Shown here one piece after another: positions 44,080 through 53,905 of a stretch of DNA of 64,000 bases (positions are counted from its first letter, which is position 1; the number at the start of each line of letters is the position of its first letter). Made by a program: the position numbers and the translations under genes. This DNA comes from Charina bottae (Eukaryota > Chordata > Lepidosauria > Squamata > Charinaidae). The DNA is taken from NCBI GenBank assembly GCA_023362775.1, contig JALMGJ010000016.1, positions 3,022,001 to 3,086,000 of the forward strand, written 5' to 3'. The notes beneath the pieces are model-generated. The model was not told where the DNA came from. It searched no databases and saw only the letters and a list, made by a program, of their open reading frames with translations.

Positions 44080-45010
44080 AATAAATACAGACATCCTCAG
44101 GGGGGATGATGTTCCACAGGGCAGGCACCATGGCAGAAAAGGTTTATCTCCTGGGTCTCACCAAATGTAGTTCTTTAGCAGGCGGGAGCATGCCTCTTCT
44201 CCCAGACCTGATGAGATGGGCGGAAGTAATCAGGAAGAGGTGGTCCCTCAAATAACCCAATCCCATGCCATGAAGGGCTTTCAAGATCAAAACCGGCACC
44301 TTGAATTGGACCCAGAAGCAAACTGGTAGCTATGCAGCTTGTGGAGCAGAAGTGTAATATGTGCCGTTCAAGGGGCACACATAACTGCCCACGCCACTGC
44401 ATTTTGCACCAGCTGAAGCATCTGGATACTCTTCAAGGGCAGCCCCATGTAGAGTGCATTACAATAATCTACCCTGGAGGTGACCAGGGCATGAGTGACC
44501 ATGAGCAGAGCCTCCTGATCCAGGAATGGGTGCAAATGATGCACAACTCGAAGTGGTGCAAAGACTCTCCTAGCCATGACTGCCACCTGCTCTTTGAGCA
44601 GGAGTCATGAATCCAGGAAGACCCCCCAAGTTGTGCACTGGATCTGTTTGGGGCAGTGCAACCCCATTCAATACCAAAGATCCTATAGTCCCAGAATGAG
44701 GAGGCGCCAAATCCCAGAGCCACTCAGTCTTACCAGGGTTCAGTTGAAGCCTATTGTCTCCCATCCAGATCCCCACAGCTCCAGGCACTGGGATTGGACA
44801 CCAACAGCATAGCTTAATTTGCCAGGGGCAGAGATATATAATTGGATATCATCAGCATACTGATGATACCTCACCCCATGGCGATGAATGAGCTCACCCA
44901 GTGGCTTCATGTAGATGTTGAATAGGAGCAGAGAGAGCACTGAATCCTGCGGCATTCCAGAAAGTAGGGGCTGAAGGCAGGATCTCTCCCCCCCAATCAC
45001 CACCCACTGG
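44080..45010 (-). mobile_element. L2 LINE, RT carboxyl half, degenerate
   Basis: Minus-strand pieces in order: SGMPQDSVLSLLLFNIYMKPL and RYHQYADDIQLYIS (RT motifs B and C) near 44960-44840, LNPGKTEWLW and VLNGVALPQT near 44740-44660, ARRVFAPLRVVHHLHPFLDQEAL, VDYCNALYMGLPLKSIQML (44580-44400). The YADD is intact but frames shift at least three times. The 3' end lies near 44080. Confidence 0.88.
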
Positions 45011-45745
45011 TATCAACCCCAGATAAAGGAGAAGAATCAGCACGAACTTGTGACAAGCCTCCACAAAGCCTCTGCCAGAGAAGAAGGCACGCCGGGGGAA
45101 GAACATGTGCCAGCCACTTCCACAAAGGTAGCCCAAAATGCCTCCAATGAACACATTCTCCAGCACCTCATCCTCCAGCAGCCAAACCAAAAGAAGCCAA
45201 GTCTAAGTCAAGGTGGGTGCCAAGCCAAACCTTCCTCCACACCACCTTCCCATGAAGAAGGTGAAGAAAGATGGTGGTGCCTTGTTCGGCTGCGGCTGCA
45301 GTGGCTCTCAATAGTATTGGTGTGGAGCAGAGATAATACCTTTTCCCCTATGAACTGGCAGGCCCTTACTCTCCTAGCCTTCCACAAAGCTTTCAAGAGC
45401 TGCATCTTCCCTCAAGCGTTGGGGTAGAGCAGTATTTCTCAAACTTGGCAACTTTGAGATGTGTAGACTTCATGCTTGCTAGGGAATTCTGGGATTTGAA
45501 GACCACACATCTTAAAATTGCCAAGTTTGAAAAACACTGGGGTAGAGCAAGGCTGGAAGCCTGTGAACATGAATGTGGATGTATGGAGGAATGTTTACTT
45601 TTGGGGAGGCAAGAAGCTTGTTAAAGTTTTATTGGTGCGGTGTGGGGGGGTATTTTTTAATCATTATTTTGTGAGCTGCCCCAGGTTATGGCATATGTGA
45701 TGGGTGGCCATATTAGTCTTTTCAATAGGCAAAGAAAGAAATACA
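45011..45745 (+). mobile_element. L2-like LINE end (plus), interrupted by a hAT MITE
   Basis: A frame 45050-45427 ends in LTLLAFHKAFKSCIFPQALG, matching the L2-type carboxyl pattern of LPTFRKxLKTWFxxxAW loosely. 45548-45740 is tail-like with GAGCTGCCCCAGG and GGTGGCCATATTAGTC. The 45011-45250 part is not recognised. Confidence 0.5.
45430..45539. mobile_element. hAT MITE, 110 bp
   Basis: Termini CAGTATTTCTCAAACTTGGC and GCCAAGTTTGAAAAACACTG are inverted repeats. Perfect 8-bp duplication GGGTAGAG at 45422-45429 and 45540-45547. Same family as 14738-14826. Confidence 0.93.
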
Positions 45746-46947
45746 TAAAATATTGGCATTTGCACTCAAACTTCACTATATCTGCTAATGGGTTGCAAAC
45801 CTGGAACACAAACTGGACAAGCCTGGAACATAAACTGGAAAAGCTATGCCTTTATCTTCTAATTAGGATGGGCAAAGTTCATAGCTCTACATGTAACTAT
45901 AGAAAACTCCCATATTGACGAAAAATAGGATCTTTTTCTCCTGTAATGTCCTAGCATGGATTCTGGACTGACACAGTTGGCCATCTTAAAAGGTGTGTGA
46001 TCTGAACCAAGAAAAGAAAGCCACTGATGTTGCAGATGATAAGCACTGCATCTTTCCCTCCCCCCTGCAAATTATAGGCATGTGCTTCCTGACATAAATC
46101 AACAAATGACTCAGATTTTCCACCTAGAAATAGGGTGGAGAATTAAAGAATTGCATTTGGTTCTACCCCCTCATCTACTCTTTTGAGAGGGGATGTTTCA
46201 TATGTCCTAGTTACCATTGCCTTTTAAATTGTTATCTTATTATTTTATCTTTCAGAGCATAGCTTTCTGAGCCACAGCATAGTGAAGCTGCCTTATAAAA
46301 ATAAATTGATAGGAATTTTGCATAACAGAGTGGAAAGAAAGATAAGTTACCTCTCAGCTGTCTTGGATTTTTGATTAAAAAGTTATCATAGCAGCTTTTC
46401 AACCTGGTGATGCTTATCTGTATTGTCTAGGAAGAAGGAATAGAAAATGATGTCAGATTAAAGATAAATAGTTCACATTTCACTGAGAGGGTTTTCCCTC
46501 CTTTGAAGCCGCTTCTATATGCAAAGCATGAAGCATTCAATAAGCCCTTTTTTGCTTTAAGGCAAAAGAACCATTTTCTAAAAGCAGTTAGTAACTAATT
46601 AGAGCACAAACTGTAAAATAAATACAATATTATTATTTTAACAATGTAGCCAGCATGCAAACATATATTTTTTAAATTCCATACAGATAACAAAATGACA
46701 GGTTTTTTTTCTTTTCTCATTATTTCTACCTGCAAGTCTAAAAACAATCGACTAAATATAATTACTATTGGACAATACCTTGGCCCTCCACCACCACCAC
46801 CCCATTCTGAACACAATTTTTCAAGAAATGGTTTCACTTCTGATCATTACTGCTTTAAAAATCACAAAGGGTTTTTTAACAATACTGAAAAAAAGTCTGT
46901 AACCCACAGAAAGCATTTTTTGGAGGGGCAGGGAAACTAAATGTGGG
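45746..46947. other. Spacer without recognised features
   Basis: No supported gene or repeat. A short CCACCACCACC stretch lies at 46788-46801. Confidence 0.45.
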
Positions 46948-47000
46948 TAGATTCATAGAATAATAAAGTTGGAGGTCATCATGTCCAACCCGCTACACAC
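46948..47000 (-). mobile_element. CR1-type 3' terminus
   Basis: ATTCATAGAATAATAAAGTTGG followed by TCATCATGTCCAACCC is the inverse of the standard CR1 end. Too short for further statements. Confidence 0.6.
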
Positions 47001-47129
47001 TGCCTGTGAAGGGTAAGTAGGAAGTGAAAATTTAAATACATAAATATAAATATATAAAAACAGGGAAGTCCAGTGTAAGCCTGAAATGCCTACCAGCAAC
47101 ACATTAAATTACAGGGGGAAAATAAAGGT

Positions 47130-47480
47130 GTGACTTTTATTTATTTATTTTATTTATTTATCTTATTTATACCCCGCCTATCCCCTCCCTACTGGAGGAC
47201 TCTAGGCAGCTTACATGTAATTCATATCTATGTTATACAATTATACAATCAATCATTACAATGTTTTACCCGCACGATGGGAAGGAGGTAAGGGGACCGG
47301 CTCTTCAGCTGCAGGCACCGGACTACATGTCCCAAGATGCCTCACTTCGCGCCGGCTGCTGACGTCCAGGAAGTTGTTGATTTTTGGATCCGTCGTTCTC
47401 CGCCGCCATTATCAGGGTTCCCAGATCTTCTTCGGTTCGGTTTGAGGACGACCCTCGGCTGGACGCCGGCAAATTGACCC
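47130..47480 (-). mobile_element. L2-type tail and unassigned GC-richer segment
   Basis: 47135-47225 looks like an inverse L2 tail (TTTATTTATTTTATTTATTT, ATACCCCGCCTATC). 47270-47480 is locally GC- and CpG-rich and not recognised; it includes ACTACATGTCCCAAGATGCC and a CCGCCGCCATT stretch that resembles promoter DNA. Confidence 0.4.
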
Positions 47481-47650
47481 ACGAAGTGGTACCCATTAAT
47501 CTACTCGCATATGCTTTTGATCTGCTGGGTGGGCAGAAGCTGGAGCTAGTGGCGGGAGCTCACCCCGCCCCACGGTTTCGAACTGCCAACCTTGTGGTCG
47601 GCAGACTAATGGCTCAGCGGTTTAACCTGCTGAGCCACCGCGCCCCTTTT
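47481..47650 (-). mobile_element. tRNA-derived SINE, 5' part
   Basis: On the minus strand: GGGGCGCGGTGGCTCAGCAG head, B-box-like GGCAGTTCGAAACC, and body to ACTTCGTGGG. The 3' half is missing. A different subfamily from the copies at 31.2 and 47.8 kb. Confidence 0.75.
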
Positions 47651-47809
47651 GAGTCATGGAGAATCTCAGTATCCCATATATCGGAAGGAATGTAGGATAC
47701 AATGCAAAATGTATTCTATAGCATTTCCTTCTGTACAATGATTATTAGGTGTGATATGTTATAGTTCTGAATAAACAGTCAAATTAGAAAGTTGAATTAG
47801 ATACTTCGT
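47651..47809. other. Spacer
   Basis: No feature recognised. Confidence 0.45.
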
Positions 47810-47821
47810 ATCAAAGATGGA

Positions 47822-48160
47822 AGAGGGGCATGGTGGCTCAGCGGGTAAGATGCCAGGCTTGTCGATCGGAAGATCGCAAGTTCGGAGGTTCGAATCCCTA
47901 GCCCTGCATGACGAAGTAAGCTCCCGCACTAGCTCCAGCTCTTGCCAACCTAGCAATTCGAAAGCATGCAAATGCAAGTAGATTAATAGGTACCACTTCG
48001 GTGGGAAGGTAACAGCGTTCCGTGCACGTCATGTGGCCACATGACCGTGGAACCGTCTTTGGACAATGCTGGCTCTTCGGCTAACAAACGGAGATGAGCA
48101 CCGGCCCCTAGAGTCGGATATGACTGCACAAATGTGTGGGGGGAGCCTTTACCTTTTTTT
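47822..48160 (+). mobile_element. tRNA-derived SINE (Squam1/Sauria type), full length, best preserved
   Basis: Perfect 12-bp duplications ATCAAAGATGGA at 47810-47821 and 48161-48172. A-box TGGCTCAGCGG at 47834-47844 and B-box GGTTCGAATCC at 47887-47897 give an intact polymerase III promoter. The tail contains GAGTCGGATATGACTG, close to the BovB end GAGTCGGACACGACT at 50680, then CCTTTACC and a T7 that could act as terminator. Confidence 0.94.
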
Positions 48161-48172
48161 ATCAAAGATGGA

Positions 48173-48423
48173 TAAGGAAAACTCACTTGACTCACATTTT
48201 CCACATTCTTCTCTTTTCTCAAGAGGAATAGAGTGAGCAAAGAGTTTTCAGTTAAGTTGGTCTGCCATTATTTATCTTTCAATGGATAGGTTTTCCAGGG
48301 AAATCCAGGTCTTCTCAGAATATAATTGGAAAAATGCTGGGCTTGGTGTTAACAGTGGTGTACCTGCAATGAACTTGAACTACTGGCACCCATGAGAGAA
48401 CCAGCTATAATCAATGCTTTTCT
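48173..48423. other. Spacer
   Basis: No feature recognised. Confidence 0.45.
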
Positions 48424-48467
<44 letters not shown>

Positions 48468-48472
48468 TGTGT
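48424..48472. repeat. (TC)n then (TG)n microsatellite
   Basis: Thirteen TC units followed by eleven TG units. Confidence 0.97.
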
Positions 48473-48645
48473 AGGTGCCTTTGAGTCAGTCTTGACTCCT
48501 GGCAACTGCATGGTGTTTTCTTGGCAAGATTTCAGAAGTGATTTGCCATTGCCTCCTTCCTAGGGCTGAGAGAAAGTGACTGGTTCAAGGTCACGCTAAG
48601 GCAGAACTAGAACTCTTGGTCTCCCAGTTTCTAGCCTGATGCCTT
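48473..48645. mobile_element. Old MIR-like SINE fragment
   Basis: Contains GACTCCTGGCAACTGCATGG, ATTTGCCATTGCCTCCTTCC and a degraded tail side with CTCCCAGTTTCTAGCCTGATGCC, typical wording of ancient amniote CORE/MIR-like repeats. Confidence 0.55.
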
Positions 48646-48665
48646 AAGAAGAGACAGAGAAAGAG

Positions 48666-48720
48666 GAAGGAAGGAAGGAAGGAAGGAAGGAAGGAAGGAA
48701 GGAAGGAAGGAAGGAAGGAA
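48666..48720. repeat. (GGAA)n microsatellite
   Basis: Fourteen GGAA units. Confidence 0.97.
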
Positions 48721-49415
48721 GTTGTCTATGAGGCCACTATCTAATTGGCAACAAATAAGTCAGATTCTCCAACCTGGCCAGTTATGTTGGTAGTATAATC
48801 CCCAAAATTCTCACCGAAACCTAATGGAAGTTGTAAACTAACACATCTGGACAATACCCACTTGGGAAAAGCTAGAGGCCCCTAAAATCTAGCTGATGCA
48901 TTTTATATTCAAATCATAACAAAAATATTGCTGGTTATTTTGTTGGTGTTATGGTCAAAGTAGGCAAAATTACATCCCTCAAATAATATGTTTACTAAAT
49001 GAAAACATATATTGTGAGATGAATTTTTATAGAGCCAACATAATCCTTGCAAAGGAAGTAATATTTATCTTTGCAAAAGTCCAAAATCTTCAGGAGGAGA
49101 AAAACCCACCATCAGATTGATCCATTAAGGACTGAACATGCTGGTGGGATGGTGATTAAAGGTTGGAAGGCACAATAGAACACTGGAAGACTCTAGAATG
49201 GAGTGGAGAATTCTGTGACAGGATACTTTTAAAAATGCTGTGTATTGAACCACCTACAAGGGGAGGGTGTGAACAGTTCAAACATGGATTTTCTAGCAGC
49301 TTTATTTTTATTGTAATCAACTCCTACAGAACTGACATGGGCCAGTATTAGGCTGATCCAGGGAGGAGGGAAAAATGTATTAAAACCTGTGTCTGATTCA
49401 GTTGATTAACTATTA

Positions 49416-49418
<3 letters not shown>
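48721..49418. other. Spacer without recognised features
   Basis: No supported gene or repeat. Confidence 0.45.
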
Positions 49419-49477
<59 letters not shown>

Positions 49478-49516
49478 CTATGTATGTATGTATGTATGTA
49501 TGTATGTATGTATGTA
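49419..49516. repeat. (TG)n then (TATG)n microsatellite
   Basis: About 22 TG units then about 14 TATG units, abutting the 5' side of the BovB copy. Confidence 0.97.
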
Positions 49517-50716
49517 CCAGAAGTGCAAGCTGGGTTTCGAAGAGGCAGAGGAACTAGAGATCAGATTGCCAACATTCGCTGGATCATGGAAAAAGCAAGA
49601 GAGTTCTAGAAAAACATCTACTTCTGCTTAATTGACTACGCTAAAGCCTTTGATTGTGTGGATCACAACAAACTGTGGCAAAGTCTTAAAGAGATGGGAG
49701 TACCAGACCACCTTGCCTGTCTCCTGAGAAACCTGTATGTGGGTCAAGAAGCAACAGTTAGAACCGGACATGGAACAACCGACTGGTTCAAAATTGGGAA
49801 AGGAGTACGACAAGACTGTATATTATCACCCTGCTTATTTAACTTATATGCAGAGTACATCATGAGAAATGCCGGGCTGGATGAATCACAAGCCGGAGTT
49901 AAGATTGCCGGGAGAAATATCAACAACCTCAGATATGCAGACGATACCACCCTAATGGCAGAAAGTGAAGAGGAACTAAAGAGCCTCTTGATGAGGGTGA
50001 AAGAGAAGAGTGCAAAAGCTGGCTTGAAACTCAACATTAAAAAAACTCAGATCATGGCATCTGGTCCCATCACTTCCTGGCAAATAGAAGGGGAAGAAAT
50101 GGAAGCAGTGACAGATTTTATTTTATTGGGCTCCAACATCACCGCAGACGGTGACTGCAGCCATGAAATTAAAAGACACTTGCTCCTTTGGAGGAAAGCT
50201 ATGGCAAACCTAGACAGCATATTAAAAAGCAGAGACATCACCTTGCCGAAAAAGGTCTGTATAGTTAAAGCTATGGTTTTTCCAGTAGTAATGTATGGCT
50301 GTGAGAGTTGGACCATAAGGAAGGCTGAGCGCCGAAGAATTGATGCTTTTGAATTGTGGTGCTGGAGAAGACTCTTGAGAGACCCTTGGACTGCAAGGAG
50401 GTCAAATCAGTCAATCCTAAAGGAAATCAACCCTGACTGCTCATTGGAAGGACAGATGCTGAAGCTGAAGCTCAAATACTTTGGCCACCTAATGTGAATA
50501 GAGGACTCACTGGAAAAGACCCTGATGCTGGGAAAGACTGAAGGCAAAAGGAGAAGGGGACGGCAGAGGATGAGATGGCTAGATAGCATCACCGATGTAA
50601 TGAACATGAATTTGAGTAAACTCCGAGAGACAGTGGAGGACAGAAGGCCTGGCGTGCTATGGTCCATGAGGTCATGAAGAGTCGGACACGACTAAACGAC
50701 TGAACAACAACAAAAA
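49517..50716 (+). mobile_element. BovB (RTE clade) LINE, 5'-truncated, nearly readable
   Basis: Starts inside the RT domain at VQAGFRRGRGTRDQIANIRW. The 3' end carries GTCGGACACGACTAAACGAC and the (AAC)n tail. Phrases throughout match BovB of ruminants and squamates. Lesions: an in-frame TAG at 49607-49609, a TGA at 50495-50497 and a 1-base deletion near 50650 that breaks the last residues. Flanked on both sides by TG/TATG microsatellite. Confidence 0.95.
49658..50497 (+). pseudogene. BovB reverse transcriptase fragment
   Basis: Open for 279 codons. The frame actually continues upstream of 49658 past the TAG at 49607 (YAKAFDCVDHNKLW is motif A with catalytic Asp). Visible motifs: GVRQDCILSPCLFNLYAEYI (motif B), NLRYADDTTLMAE (catalytic Asp pair), KLNIKKTQIM, then the carboxyl domain MYGCESWTIRKAERRRIDAF. 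It ends early at a TGA where the copy at 0.2-0.85 kb reads Arg-Arg. The product would lack endonuclease and is assumed inactive. Confidence 0.93.
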
Positions 50717-50930
<214 letters not shown>

Positions 50931-50939
50931 TCACTGTAT

Positions 50940-51000
50940 TTCTTGTCTCGAGAGATACTGTGAGAGAGAAGAGATACTACTGTATCTCTCGAGACAAGAA
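50940..51000. repeat. 19-bp perfect inverted repeat
   Basis: TTCTTGTCTCGAGAGATAC (50940-50958) and its exact inverse (50982-51000) flank a 23-bp loop. The right arm is the start of the LINE coding segment; the left arm is an inverse copy of it. Confidence 0.93.
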
Positions 51001-51265
51001 GCTGGAGAAGTACCAGCACATGATGGAGGAACTAGAGAGGATGTGGAAAGTGAAGGCCAAAGTGGTCCCAGTGGTGGTAGGAGCACTCGGGGCTGTGACT
51101 CCTAAGCTGGGAGAGTGGCTCCAACAGATCCCAGGAGCAACATCAGAGCTCTCTGTCTAGAAGAGTGTAGTGTTAGGAACAGCTAAGATACTGCACAGAA
51201 CCCTCAAACTCACAGGCCTCTGGTAGAGGACCCGAGGTTGAGGAAGACACATACCACCCATAGGG
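50982..51265 (+). mobile_element. R4/R2-type LINE, C-terminal fragment
   Basis: Reads KLEKYQHMMEELERMWKV, KVVPVVVGALGAVTPKL and SVVLGTAKILHRTLKL, the very end of the ORF of restriction-like-endonuclease LINEs, homologous to 8249-8572. The 3' side ends in a T9 then (TATG)n at 51288. Confidence 0.72.
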
Positions 51266-51287
51266 GTGAGAAGGGATTTTTTTTTTA

Positions 51288-51359
51288 GTATGTATGTATG
51301 TATGTATGTATGTATGTATGTATATATACTGTTTGTGTGTTTTTGTGTGTGTGTATATA
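51288..51359. repeat. (TATG)n and (TG)n microsatellite
   Basis: Precedes and provides the TA target of the Tc1 element. Confidence 0.95.
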
Positions 51360-52938
51360 CACTGCTCAAAAAAATAAAGAGAACACTGAAACAACACAAT
51401 GTAAGTCCAAGTCAATCACACTTCTGTGAAATCAAACTGTCCACTTAGGTAGCAACACTGATTGACAATCAATTTCACATGCTGTTGTGCACATGGAATA
51501 GACAACAGGCGGAACACATAGGCAGTTAGCAAGACATCCCCAATAAAGGAGTGGATCTGCAGGTGGTGACCACAGACCACTTCTCAGTTCCTATGCTTTC
51601 TGGCTGATGGTTTGGTCACTTTTGAATGCTGGCGGTGCTTCCACTCTAGTGGTAGCATGAGACGGAGTCTACAACCCACACAAGTGGCTCAGGTAGTGCA
51701 GCTCATCCAGGATGGCACATCAATGCGAGCTGTGGCAAGAAGGTTTGCTGTGTCTGTCAGAGTAGTGTCCAGAGCATGGAGGAGCTACCAGGAGACAGGT
51801 CAGTACATCAGGAGATGTGGAGGAGGCCATAGGAGGGCAACAACCCAGCAGCAGGACCGCTACCTCCGCCATTGTGCAAGGAGGGACAGGAGGAGCACTG
51901 CCTGAGCCCTGCAAAATGACCTCCAGTGGGCCACAAATGTGCGTGTGGCTGCTCAAATGGTCAGAAACAGACTCCATGAGGGTGGTATGAGGGCCCGACG
52001 TCCACAGGTGGGGGTTGTGCTTACAGCCCAACACCGTGCAGGACGTTTGGCATTTGCCAGAGAACACAAGATTGGCAACTTCGCCACTGGCGCCCTGTGC
52101 TCTTCACAGATGAAAGCAGGTTCATACTGAGCACATGTGACAGACGTGACAGGGTCTGGAGACGCCGTGGAGAACGTTCTGCTGCCTGCAACATCCTCCA
52201 GCATGACCGGTTTGGCAGTGGGTCAGTGATGGTGTGGGGTGGCATTTCTTTAGGGGGCCGCACAGCCCTCCATGTGCTCGCCAGAGGTAGCCTGACTGCC
52301 ATTAGGTACCGAGATGAGATCCTCAGACCCCTTGTGAGACCATATGCTGGTGAGGTTGGCCCTGTGTTCCTCCTAATGCAAGACAATGCTAGACCTCATG
52401 TGGCTGGAGTGTGCCAGCAGTTCCTGCAAGACGAAGGCATTGATGCTATGGACTGGCCCGCCCGTTCCCCAGACCTGAATCCAATTGAGCACATCTGGGA
52501 CATCATGTCTCGCTCCATCCACCAACGCCACGTTGCACCACAGACTGTCCAGGAGTTGGGGGATGCTTTAGTCCAGGTGTGGGAGGAGATCCCTCAGGAG
52601 ACCATCCGCCACCTCATCAGGAGCATGCCCAGGCATTGTAGGGAGGTCATACAGGCACGTGGAGGCCACACACACTACTGAGCCTCATTTTGACTTGTTT
52701 TAAGGACATTACATCAACGTTGGATCAGCCTGTAGTGTTCTTTTCCACTTTAATTTTTGAGTGTAACTCCACATCCAGACCTCCAGGGGTTGCTTACATT
52801 TGATTTCCATTGCTTTTTGTGTGATTTTCTTGTCAGCACATTCAACTATGTAATGAACAAAGTAATTAATACGAATATTTTATTCATTCAGATCTAGGAT
52901 GTCTTATTTCAGTGTTCCCTTTATTTTTTTGAGCAGCT
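51360..52938 (+). mobile_element. Tc1-family DNA transposon, nearly complete
   Basis: 1579 bp between TA dinucleotides (51358-51359 and 52939-52940). Left end CACTGCTCAAAAAAATAAAG and the inverse of the right end match at about 28 of 31 positions. It encodes one transposase in the plus orientation with a stop codon and a frameshift. The 5' and 3' untranslated parts are full length. The whole element reads, from memory, like Tc1 copies that are abundant in teleost fish and lampreys, which raises horizontal transfer. Confidence 0.94.
51612..52681 (+). pseudogene. Tc1 transposase (DD34E), one stop and one frameshift
   Basis: The probable start is MRRSLQP at 51657. 51657-51905 covers the paired DNA-binding helix-turn-helix region ([21 protein letters not shown]). 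A TGA at 51903-51905 interrupts. The same frame then continues to about 52064, where a missing base moves the reading to the frame of 52097-52681. Catalytic residues are present: Asp in LFTDESRF (52109), Asp in MQDNARPH, Glu in LNPIEHIWD, with 34 residues between the last two. The carboxyl end RGGHTHY is followed by TGA at 52679. Only two lesions in about 340 codons suggest a young copy. Confidence 0.92.
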
Positions 52939-52952
52939 TATATATATACAAT

Positions 52953-53905
52953 ACAGGCTACAATTGAACCCTAGCAAGACCGAGTGGCTGTGGATTGATG
53001 GCTTAGCGTCTTCTGGGAAATTATCATCTTTGGTTCTTGATGGGGTAGCACTTCCCCATTCGGTACCGGTGCGGAACTTGGGGGTCCTTCTAGACTCACG
53101 ACTCCTCCTTGAAGAGCAGGTGGCAGTCGTGGCTAGGAGGGCTTTCGCACAACTTCGGTTGGTGCACCAGTTACGCCCATTCCTGGATCGCGACGCCCTC
53201 CAAACAGTCACTCATGCTCTTGTCATCTCCCATGTAGATTATTGCAATGCGCTCTACATGGGGCTACCCTTGAAGACTATCCAGAAGCTTCAGCTGGTGC
53301 AGAATGCGGCCGCGCGAACAATTTTGGGTGCACCAAAACCTGCAGATATAACACCTTTGCTCCGCGAGCTGCATTGGGTGCCGGTTTGCTTCCGGATACA
53401 ATTCAAGGTGTTGGTTATTACCTTTAAAGCCCTACATGGCATGGGGCCAGAATACCTGAAGGACCATCTTATCCCCATTTTATCGACCCACCCCACCAGG
53501 TCATTCAGAGAGGGCCTGCTACGAACCCCATCAATCAAAGAATGTCATCTGATGGGGTCTAGGAGACGGGCCTTCTCTGTGGTAGCACCCACACTGTGGA
53601 ACATCTTGCCCCCAGAGTTGAGGCAGATCTCCTCCCTCCCGACTTTTAGGAAAATGCTGAAGACCTGGTTTTGCCGCCTGGCATGGGAAGGAGGAAAGGA
53701 TAGTTCCTCATGGGGGAGGATAATTCCTTAACTTCATAATGTCCTTCGTTTTTAATGCCACCATCCATCTGGATTTATAATTATTTATTATTTTATATAC
53801 TGTACATTGATGTTTTATATTTTATTTTAACTATTTTATTGTAAACCACCCAGAGTTCCCCGTTGGGGGAGATGGGCGGTTATATAAATTTAATTAAATA
53901 AAAAT
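52953..53905 (+). mobile_element. L2 LINE 3' portion with open ORF2 end
   Basis: 5'-truncated L2 with an uninterrupted ORF2 carboxyl half (52964-53731, about 255 codons). Recognisable: LNPSKTEWLW, VLDGVALPHSVPVRNLGVLLD, ALVISHVDYCNALYMGLP, LVQNAAARTI, LLRELHWVPVCFRIQFKVLV, LKTWFCRLAWEGGKDSSSWG. It is followed by the tail CCACCCAGAGTTCCCCG, GATGGGCGGTTATATAAATT and (AATAAA)n. The RT catalytic motifs lie upstream and are lost. The best preserved L2 here. Confidence 0.94.

Noticed and set aside
47825..47900. tRNA gene-like sequence with A and B boxes (also at 31163, 22900, 29018, 47650)
   Set aside because: They are heads of SINEs, with a conserved non-tRNA body, BovB-like tails and target duplications. 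No cloverleaf with a proper acceptor stem is seen.
49418..49631. Cys-Val and Tyr-Val repeat peptides (also 50692-51160 and 51157-51415)
   Set aside because: Translations of TG/TATG and TA microsatellites.
49517..50716. Mammalian (bovine) contamination, because of the strong BovB similarity
   Set aside because: BovB is native to squamates, the window has two diverged copies plus BovB-tailed SINEs, and flanking repeats are reptile-type.
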